Shown here: in pieces, positions 6,687 to 10,998 of the stretch
How positions within the stretch are numbered: the first letter of the stretch is position 1
Layout of the letters: every line of letters begins with the position of its first letter
Source of the DNA: Nitrospirota bacterium
GTDB taxonomy: Bacteria > Nitrospirota > Leptospirillia > Leptospirillales > Leptospirillaceae
Assembly: GCA_021828525.1 (NCBI GenBank)
Contig: JAJZGM010000031.1
Location: 1-10,998, forward strand
DNA length: 10,998 bases
Direction of reading: 5' to 3'
Notes under the pieces: generated by a model
Told to the model about the DNA's origin: nothing
What the model saw: only the letters and a program-made list of their open reading frames with translations
Database searches by the model: none
Position numbers and translations under genes: made by a program

Positions 6687-7598
6687 ATGAGGTGGCAGCG
6701 CACACTGAGAAAACCGGTCGAGATACGCGGAGCAGGTCTTCACTCCGGCAAAGAGGTCGTGCTGATCCTTCATCCGGCCCCTGAAAATCACGGAATCGTC
6801 TTTCATCGGTCCGACCTGGGGAGCGTCTATATTCCGGCTCATGTCCGCTTCGTCTCGGCGGAGAGGTCCACCCTCTCCACAGTCCTTTTCGACGGGCAGG
6901 CGACGGTACAGACGATCGAACATCTCCTGTCCGCTCTGAACGGACTCTACCTCGACAATCTCGTCGCCGAGATCAGCGGGGCAGAGGTTCCGATCCTGGA
7001 CGGCTCCTCCCGGAATCTTGTCGCGGCCATTTCCGGGGCAGGGATTGTGGAGCAGAGGAAGGCCCAGAAATTTTACCGCGTCGTCCGATCTGAGGAGTTC
7101 GTATCAGGCAACAAATATCTCTCCGTGGAACCTTCCGACCGTTTTGAGGTGGACTATGAGATCGACTTTGGCCCCGATCTCCTCCAGCGGTATCATTTTA
7201 TCTTGAGCGAAGCCACCTATGAATCGGAAATATCCCGGGCCAAGACCTTCTGTTTCGAGACGGATGTCCACAAGATGCGGGCGATGGGCTTGGCGAGGGG
7301 AGGAAGTCTCAGCAACGCTCTCGTGATGGGGAAGACCTCTCTTTTAAATCCGGATCAGCAAACTTACGCGGATGAGTTCGTCCGCCACAAGATCCTCGAC
7401 TTTCTGGGAGATATCCGGCTTCTTGATCGCCCGGTCGTCGGCCGTTTCGTTGTCCGGAGGGGGGGCCATGCCTTTCACACCGAATGCCTGCGCTCCCTTT
7501 GGGAAAAGGGAAGCCTCGCCCTCTCGACCCAGACGCCCTTCCCTGCAGACTCCCAAGCCCCGGTTTCCGGAAAGACGCTCCTTCCCGTCAGGCAGTAA
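6687..7598 (+). CDS. lpxC: UDP-3-O-acyl-N-acetylglucosamine deacetylase LpxC
   Basis: This Zn2+ enzyme removes the acetyl group from UDP-3-O-acyl-GlcNAc, the committed step of lipid A synthesis, in the cytoplasm. From ATG 6687 the product is 303 residues, the normal LpxC length. Seen: QRTLRKPVEIRGAGLHSGK (4-22), the typical N-terminus; TIEHLLSALNGL (76-87) with Glu78 and zinc ligand His79; VPILDGSS (101-108); FVRHKILDFLGDI (231-243) with His234, Lys235 and Asp238; and His261 near the C-terminus, matching E. coli E78, H79, H238, K239, D242 and H265. Longer in-frame starts exist at 6633 and 6669, but they add residues outside the family. ATG 6687 has GAAAGGGA (6674-6681) just upstream. The gene stands alone rather than in an ftsZ-lpxC cluster, faces the ferredoxin gene 32 bases away, and is preceded by a sigma-54-like promoter. 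Confidence 0.96.
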   Translation: MRWQRTLRKPVEIRGAGLHSGKEVVLILHPAPENHGIVFHRSDLGSVYIPAHVRFVSAERSTLSTVLFDGQATVQTIEHLLSALNGLYLDNLVAEISGAEVPILDGSSRNLVAAISGAGIVEQRKAQKFYRVVRSEEFVSGNKYLSVEPSDRFEVDYEIDFGPDLLQRYHFILSEATYESEISRAKTFCFETDVHKMRAMGLARGGSLSNALVMGKTSLLNPDQQTYADEFVRHKILDFLGDIRLLDRPVVGRFVVRRGGHAFHTECLRSLWEKGSLALSTQTPFPADSQAPVSGKTLLPVRQ

Positions 7599-7630
7599 TC
7601 GGGGCCTGCGCGTTTTTGTGAAATCCGGTC

Positions 7631-7939
7631 TCAGTTGCGCTGTTCCCGGGCGAGGGAGACGATGGAAATGACAAGGTGAGCTCCCGAAACCTCTGTCTGA
7701 CAGCCAAGACGGTATTCAGGGTCGAGCATCATGGCCTTGGCCAGAAAGTCCTCTTTTGAATTCCTTTCCCTCAGCGATTCAAGCCCTTCGAGTACTTTCA
7801 CAAGGCAGGTTCCGCAGGCCGCATTCCCTCCGCATACGAACCCGAAGGTGATTCCATGGGCCATGGCACCCTGAAGAATGGTGTCTCCTGCCGGAATGTC
7901 GATCTCGCGATCGAGCTCAATGATCTTGACAGAGGGCAT
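7631..7939 (-). CDS. [2Fe-2S] plant-type ferredoxin
   Basis: A 102-residue soluble electron carrier. The cluster motif is CGGNAACGTC at 36-45 with Cys36, Cys42 and Cys45, plus Cys80 in RLGCQT, i.e. C-x5-C-x2-C-xn-C. This is the spacing of the adrenodoxin/plant-type fold. The GGNAACGTCLV wording is closer to ferredoxins of bacterial redox modules than to Isc-type Fdx, so the partner is not clear. ATG 7939 has AAGGGAG about 5 nt upstream. The gene is last in a minus-strand cluster (bfn, lipoprotein, ferredoxin) with a 29-base gap to the lipoprotein gene. It converges on lpxC, with no obvious terminator in the 32 bases between them. Confidence 0.88.
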   Translation of the reverse strand: MPSVKIIELDREIDIPAGDTILQGAMAHGITFGFVCGGNAACGTCLVKVLEGLESLRERNSKEDFLAKAMMLDPEYRLGCQTEVSGAHLVISIVSLAREQRN

Positions 7940-7968
7940 TGAAACTCCCTTGTTTTGGCAGGTGAAGG

Positions 7969-8592
7969 CTAGCGTCCATAGAGTTGGCTTACCAGACCCT
8001 TGACGGCCGTGTCGGCAACGACGCGGAATGTGGCAGGAGTCGACGGAAAGACGAGCTTCTCGTAACCCCGCCCCTCTCCAATGCCTTCCCAGACAATTCG
8101 TTCCTGTTTTGTGTCATAAATCCTTGCATAAATCCGGACCTGTTCAGCCCCCCCCGCAATTTCGGCCATCTGGATCTGGGTTTCAAAAAGGTACCGGACA
8201 CCCAGACGTTGTGCGAATGAACGGGTGGCGGTCATGCCGCGGATGCTATGGGCCGAGATGTGTGGGGCCATCTGGTTCCAGAGGGAGGCGAGGGCGGAAT
8301 CACGCCGGATATGGTCACTGACCGAGGACTCCTCCATTAGAACCCCGGGTTGGGTGAAATGTTTTCTCATGGCCCTGTCGAGAAGTCTCCCGATGGTTGT
8401 CGCTTCTTCGATGGTTCCCGAGCCGGTGACGGTCGGTGTGAGGGCCATTTTCCCCTTGGCCAGGATGGCGGGAGAAAAACCTTCCGCCGAATAGGTTTCC
8501 TTTGAAAGATTGTTGATCGAGTCAGCACATGAGGAAAGCAGGAGAAAAAGGACGGAAACGACCAGATTACGTGTTCGGCTTTTCAGGGTCAT
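7969..8592 (-). CDS. Putative outer-membrane or periplasmic lipoprotein, function unknown (207 aa)
   Basis: The N-terminus is a lipoprotein signal: basic residues (KSRTR, 4-8), a hydrophobic core (10-19) and the lipobox LSSC with Cys22 as the predicted lipidated residue. Ser/Asp following the Cys leaves the final membrane uncertain. The mature part contains GVRYLFETQIQMAEI and RIYARIYDTKQERIVWEGIGEG. This resembles the beta-strand pattern of the TolB-like/CsgG-like lipoprotein group, in which a resistance or assembly role is sometimes inferred; I do not recognise a named family. The start ATG 8592 lies inside the end of the bfn gene (26-base overlap) and has no clear Shine-Dalgarno site, so translation is probably coupled to bfn. 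Confidence 0.8.
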   Translation of the reverse strand: MTLKSRTRNLVVSVLFLLLSSCADSINNLSKETYSAEGFSPAILAKGKMALTPTVTGSGTIEEATTIGRLLDRAMRKHFTQPGVLMEESSVSDHIRRDSALASLWNQMAPHISAHSIRGMTATRSFAQRLGVRYLFETQIQMAEIAGGAEQVRIYARIYDTKQERIVWEGIGEGRGYEKLVFPSTPATFRVVADTAVKGLVSQLYGR

Positions 8593-9016
8593 CGGTTTTG
8601 TCCATCAATTGTGAAAAATCCATGTTGGGGGGCGTCTTTTTAAGAATGTTTTCCTTGACGAAAATGGGAACCTGGCCCCGGATGGCGATGGCAACGGCGT
8701 CGCTGGGACGGGAGTCGATGGCAAACTCCGAATTTTCCGAGATGAGATGGAGGGAGGCGAAGTAGGTTTCTCCTTCGAGCTTGTTTATGACCGCGGAGAG
8801 AAGCTTCACATTGATGGAAGTGAGAAGGGAGATAAAAAGATCATGGGTTTGGGGACGGTCGGGATGGGATCGGGCCAGTCCCATAGAGATGGCCTGGGCC
8901 TCAAAGGGGCCGACCCATACCGGAAGTGTCCACTCCCGGCTTTCGTCCTGCAGGATGAGAATATAGGACTGGTTGGTGGCGTCGAAGAAAATTTCCTTGA
9001 CGAAGACCTGGATCAT
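8567..9016 (-). CDS. Bifunctional nuclease family (DUF151/BFN) protein
   Basis: A 149-residue BFN-domain protein. Seen: LPVWVGPFEAQAIS (31-44), RPQTHDLF (54-61) and DSRPSDAVAIAIR (101-113) followed by PIFV (117-120), in the order and spacing of the DUF151 family. Some members, mainly from plants, have been reported to degrade RNA and DNA; in most bacteria the function is unknown. The C-terminal 25 residues are polar and probably flexible. ATG 9016 has AAAGGAG about 8 nt upstream. It is first in a three-gene minus-strand cluster and its end overlaps the lipoprotein gene by 26 bases. A plausible promoter lies at 9070-9098. Confidence 0.92.
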   Translation of the reverse strand: MIQVFVKEIFFDATNQSYILILQDESREWTLPVWVGPFEAQAISMGLARSHPDRPQTHDLFISLLTSINVKLLSAVINKLEGETYFASLHLISENSEFAIDSRPSDAVAIAIRGQVPIFVKENILKKTPPNMDFSQLMDKTDDPEKPNT

Positions 9017-9069
9017 GAAAGGGCTCCTTTCCGGAAGGGTCTTTCCGGATTCTTCTGTTAGATGAACCT

Positions 9070-9098
9070 ATTCTATCACTGAATCTCCCGGGTTGGAA
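9070..9098 (-). promoter_or_regulatory. Putative sigma-70 promoter of the bfn-lipoprotein-ferredoxin cluster
   Basis: On the minus strand, -35 TTCCAA (9093-9098) and -10 TAGAAT (9070-9075) are separated by 17 bases. The -10 matches consensus at 5 of 6 positions and the -35 at 3 of 6. Transcription would start near 9063, about 47 bases before bfn. Confidence 0.45.
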
Positions 9099-9126
9099 AA
9101 AAGAGACCAATCACCGGTTTTCAAGT

Positions 9127-9148
9127 CATGAAACGTAAATGTTTCATG
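9127..9148. promoter_or_regulatory. Perfect inverted repeat, probable operator in the divergent control region
   Basis: CATGAAAC (9127-9134) and GTTTCATG (9141-9148) form a perfect 8-bp inverted repeat around a 6-base centre. It lies between the bfn promoter (minus) and the small-protein promoter (plus), directly upstream of the latter's -35, a typical place for a dimeric regulator site. There is no T-run after it, so it is not a terminator. Confidence 0.55.
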
Positions 9149-9149
9149 G

Positions 9150-9178
9150 TTGAATCATTATCAATTCTGTGATATGGT
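9150..9178 (+). promoter_or_regulatory. Putative sigma-70 promoter of the 44-aa protein with overlapping Fur-like half-site
   Basis: -35 TTGAAT (9150-9155) and -10 TATGGT (9173-9178), 17 bases apart, each match consensus at 4 of 6 positions. The spacer overlaps AATCATTATC (9153-9162), identical to the right half of the Fur-box consensus; the left half is not conserved. Transcription would start near 9185, giving a leader of about 100 bases. Confidence 0.4.
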
Positions 9179-9238
9179 CTGGCCACGGGAGGCTCCGAAA
9201 TTCTCCTGCAAGTGGTGAGTGTCCTGATAAATAAGAGT

Positions 9239-9269
9239 GTTCCCTACGGGAACGAAGGTTTGGAAAACC
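9239..9269 (+). promoter_or_regulatory. Two tandem leader hairpins before the 44-aa protein gene
   Basis: Hairpin 1 is GTTCCC (9239-9244) with GGGAAC (9248-9253) around TAC. Hairpin 2 is GGTTT (9257-9261) with AAACC (9265-9269). They end only 3 bases before the Shine-Dalgarno site GGGAGG (9273-9278). They may stabilise the leader or modulate translation; no known riboswitch was recognised. Confidence 0.4.
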
Positions 9270-9284
9270 AACGGGAGGTCGATT

Positions 9285-9419
9285 ATGAAAAAGATTTCCG
9301 ATCGTGGAGAATCCAAGGGAATGTTGGCGGTGGTGATGGTGGCCGGACTCTGGTTCGGACTCATTGCCGTCTTCGACCATATTTCCATGCTTCAGAATCA
9401 CTGGATGGGATCCTGGTGA
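9285..9419 (+). CDS. Small single-helix membrane protein (44 aa)
   Basis: ATG 9285 has a strong Shine-Dalgarno site GGGAGG (9273-9278) at 6 nt spacing. The 44-residue peptide starts with a charged head (MKKISDRGESKG), followed by one hydrophobic helix (about 13-31, GMLAVVMVAGLWFGLIAVF) and a short tail with His and two Trp residues (HWMGSW). It has its own plausible promoter, a structured leader and an intrinsic terminator 22 bases after the stop, so it looks like a complete stand-alone gene. I recognise no family. Its size and shape resemble small subunits that stabilise respiratory complexes or transporters, but no partner is visible nearby. An ATG at 9237 in the same frame is less likely, as it lacks a ribosome site and would include the hairpins. 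Confidence 0.6.
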   Translation: MKKISDRGESKGMLAVVMVAGLWFGLIAVFDHISMLQNHWMGSW

Positions 9420-9441
9420 TCCTTTTTTCTCGTCAATCATG

Positions 9442-9471
9442 AAAAGGGTAGCCGTTCGGCTACCCTTTTTT
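9442..9471 (+). terminator. Intrinsic terminator between the 44-aa gene and rnc
   Basis: GGGTAGCC (9446-9453) pairs with GGCTACCC (9458-9465) around a GTTC tetraloop, followed by six T (9466-9471). The flanking AAAA (9442-9445) extends the stem. It can also serve rnc from the other side, where the stem is followed by TTTTC. Confidence 0.88.
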
Positions 9472-9486
9472 CTTGACTCCGTCTTC

Positions 9487-9505
9487 GAACGCTGTCTCAG
9501 CGTTC
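9487..9505. repeat. Short hairpin just downstream of the rnc stop codon
   Basis: GAACGCT (9487-9493) and AGCGTTC (9499-9505) form a perfect 7-bp stem with a 5-nt loop, six bases after the rnc stop. There is no T-run, so it probably protects the 3' end or forms part of a two-hairpin rnc terminator together with 9446-9465. Confidence 0.45.
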
Positions 9506-9511
9506 AAGAGT

Positions 9512-10504
9512 TCATTCTTCTTCTCCCTCGTTCTTTCCTGAAACAAGTGTGAGGACCGGCACTGGAGAAGGCTCCGCCATCATGCCCTGGGATTCCGTCT
9601 GATTTTGGAGGCCGGGCCGGGCGACCTCTCCGATCTCAGCGGCGGAACTTTCAGACCGCGCAGCTTCCTCCTGGACAATTTTTTGCGGGAGGTCTGGGAT
9701 AAAGCCTCCCTGAATCCTGGTCCAGAGACTCTCCAGGGCCGCAAAGCCAGCCCCTCTTTTTGTTCCGGCCGTTGCCTGCTCGATCAGGCCTCCCTCGAGA
9801 AAAATCCCCATGGCAAAGCGTTTTTGGTGGGAGGGACCGGATTCCTCGACGAGCCGTATTTCGGGTATTGCCCCAAAATGCTGCTGGGCCCATTTCTGGA
9901 CGAGAAGCTTGTAGTTCGGAGGATTCTTCCCCCGTTCCCGGGGACGGATAACCTCCGGCTCGGCCGGAGCAACCGGAGTGCGGGGTTCCCGGGGTGGGGC
10001 GGCCTCGATGTTCCGGAGAATCTCCTGAAGAGGCTGGGCGAACCATGGAATCAGAACCTGGCGGGCCGTCTCCAGTCCGTATTCGCAGTAAATGGCCGCG
10101 GCGAGGGATTCGAAGGTGTCGGCAAGGAGAGAGTGGTTTTCCCGTTCTCCGGAAGAATGGCTCCCCTTTCCGAGAATCATGTAGGACCCGAGATCCATGC
10201 GTCGGGCAATCGATGCAAGGGTCTGGGTGCTCACGATGGTTGAAAAGACTTGTCCAACCTCTCCTTCCGTGGCCTGGGGCCACATGTTGAGAAGGTATTC
10301 GCTGACAATGAGTCCGACGACCCGGTCTCCAAGAAATTCAAGGCGTTCGTAGTTGGGAATGGGCTTTTTCCGACCCCGTTCATGAGAGGCGGAGCGATGG
10401 GTCAAGGCCTCTTCTATGCGGAAGCTTTCCTTGAAAGGGAGGCCGAGCATCCGGATCAGAGTCTCCGCTGATTTGGGCGTATTTCCCTGTCTGACATCTC
10501 CCAA
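9512..10504 (-). CDS. rnc: Ribonuclease III with long linker and C-terminal extension
   Basis: This Mg2+-dependent endonuclease cuts double-stranded RNA in rRNA and mRNA processing. Numbered from TTG 10504 (330 residues): NYERLEFLGDRVVGLIVSEYL at 51-71 carries the catalytic Glu53, Glu56 and Asp60, and ADTFESLAAAIY at 128-139 has Asp129 and Glu132. All acidic residues are present. A Pro-rich linker (about 167-197) joins a dsRNA-binding domain (about 198-267, with KRGAGFAALESLW at 249-261). A further acidic, low-complexity tail of about 60 residues follows. E. coli RNase III has 226 residues, so both linker and tail are unusual. TTG 10504 is chosen because GGAGGG lies just upstream (10509-10514); ATG 10570 would add 22 residues but has no ribosome site. 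The usual neighbour era is not seen downstream. Confidence 0.92.
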   Translation of the reverse strand: MGDVRQGNTPKSAETLIRMLGLPFKESFRIEEALTHRSASHERGRKKPIPNYERLEFLGDRVVGLIVSEYLLNMWPQATEGEVGQVFSTIVSTQTLASIARRMDLGSYMILGKGSHSSGERENHSLLADTFESLAAAIYCEYGLETARQVLIPWFAQPLQEILRNIEAAPPREPRTPVAPAEPEVIRPRERGKNPPNYKLLVQKWAQQHFGAIPEIRLVEESGPSHQKRFAMGIFLEGGLIEQATAGTKRGAGFAALESLWTRIQGGFIPDLPQKIVQEEAARSESSAAEIGEVARPGLQNQTESQGMMAEPSPVPVLTLVSGKNEGEEE

Positions 10505-10638
10505 CGGACCCTCCAATCTAGAGTTTTTGATTTGTGATACTTCTGTGATTCTCGGATTCGATGAATTCATGAATTATGCCGCCAAGGCCAGCCCTTCCGG
10601 AAGGGATATTCTGTCCCTGTCCGGAGATGCAGGATTTC

Positions 10639-10654
10639 ATCATAACATATTTTA
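10639..10654 (-). promoter_or_regulatory. Possible -10 region of an rnc promoter
   Basis: On the minus strand an AT-rich block contains TAAAAT (10649-10654) and TATGAT (10639-10644), each 5 of 6 to the -10 consensus. No convincing -35 was found at the proper distance. It is 135 bases or more upstream of the rnc start. Confidence 0.25.
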
Positions 10655-10810
10655 TCAGGGGGAAAGTGTGTTTCGGGTCACGCAGTTTGACATCTTCCTC
10701 TTCCCCTGGCCTGTAGCGGAGCTGATCGGAAGGAAATTTGGCAGCGGCGAGACCCCTTCTGTGGGCTCCAAAGCCTTCGCCTCTGGTTGGGATGAAGTCT
10801 TCGTTCCACA

Positions 10811-10975
10811 GGCCAGGCGGGCGAGTCACGCCCTTAGACTATTGATCCCGTGGGGGGCAGCGAACCGGACCACCCGAAGATCGAACCCCCTGATGTCGGG
10901 AAGCGGAGGAGCCGGGACGTGGGTCTGCCGCCCTGTCTGGAGTGTAGCCAGCCAAGCTAAATGACTGGGCTTTAG
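10811..10975. ncRNA. Possible structured RNA or long structured leader, unassigned strand
   Basis: From about 10571 to the window end I find no credible protein gene. The part from 10811 on folds well on paper into a long rod: CCAG 10813-10816 with CTGG 10937-10940; GGGCG 10819-10823 with CGCCC 10929-10933; ATCCCGT 10845-10851 with ACGTGGGT 10917-10924 (one bulge); and an inner hairpin CCCGA 10873-10877 with TCGGG 10896-10900. A competing local hairpin GGGCG-AGTCA-CGCCC (10819-10833) and CTAAA/TTTAG (10957-10975) are also possible. A rod with an open centre is reminiscent of 6S RNA, but I could not match conserved 6S sequence. tmRNA, RNase P RNA, SRP RNA and tRNA signatures were looked for and not found. 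GC-rich DNA folds easily, so this is only a candidate. An ATG at 10991 with AGG upstream could begin a plus-strand gene. Confidence 0.3.
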
Positions 10976-10998
10976 GGGATTTCAGGTAAAAATGCAGG

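Noticed and set aside
10687..10692. TTGACA, a perfect -35 hexamer on the plus strand
   Set aside because: No acceptable -10 lies 16-18 bases downstream.
10518..10829. 103-codon minus-strand frame upstream of rnc
   Set aside because: Composition is not protein-like, there is no domain, and it overlaps the rnc start; no fabF or acpP ending, the usual upstream neighbours of rnc, could be recognised in it.
10881..10890. GGTTCGATC on the minus strand, like a tRNA or tmRNA T-loop
   Set aside because: The bases on either side do not form the 5-bp T-stem and no acceptor or anticodon arm fits.
10416..10964. 182-codon plus-strand frame running from inside rnc into the gene-free region
   Set aside because: No ribosome site, starts antisense to rnc, and its C-terminal half has the Arg/Ser/Trp-rich look of a translated structured RNA or random GC-rich DNA.

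Overview
This 11 kb window looks like chromosomal core DNA from a Gram-negative bacterium of moderately high GC content. LpxC shows that it makes lipid A, and the other genes are mostly housekeeping or membrane functions. A HyfB-type proton-channel subunit, an archaeal-type phosphoenolpyruvate carboxylase and several TTG starts behind good Shine-Dalgarno sites suggest an autotroph, possibly of the Nitrospirota/Leptospirillum kind. That assignment is an inference from gene content, not something the sequence proves. I see no insertion sequence, phage gene, CRISPR array or tRNA.

Layout: (1) 1-1485, minus strand, the N-terminal 495 codons of a HyfB-like ion-translocating membrane subunit that runs off the left edge. 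(2) 1486-1738, a divergent intergenic region. (3) 1739-2910, plus strand, a small two-helix membrane protein followed at once by an M50 site-2-type metalloprotease. (4) 2864-3754, minus strand, an inositol-monophosphatase/SuhB-family phosphatase whose 3' end overlaps the protease gene. (5) 3920-6417, plus strand, a CopD-like membrane protein, archaeal-type PEP carboxylase and a small three-helix membrane protein. (6) 6418-6686, a non-coding region with a near-consensus sigma-54 promoter, then lpxC (6687-7598). (7) 7631-9016, minus strand, a tight cluster (read bfn to lipoprotein to ferredoxin) of a bifunctional-nuclease-family protein, a lipoprotein and a [2Fe-2S] ferredoxin. (8) 9017-9284, a divergent control region with a 22-bp palindrome, promoters facing both ways and leader hairpins, followed by a 44-residue membrane protein and a strong terminator. 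(9) 9512 to about 10504 or 10570, minus strand, RNase III with a long linker and tail. (10) About 10571-10998, no convincing gene but considerable RNA-folding potential.

The genes do not form one pathway. PEP carboxylase supplies oxaloacetate, LpxC commits UDP-GlcNAc precursors to lipid A, and RNase III processes double-stranded RNA. The points that most merit a second look are the sigma-54-like promoter before lpxC, the compact regulated region with the 44-residue protein, and the possible structured RNA upstream of rnc.
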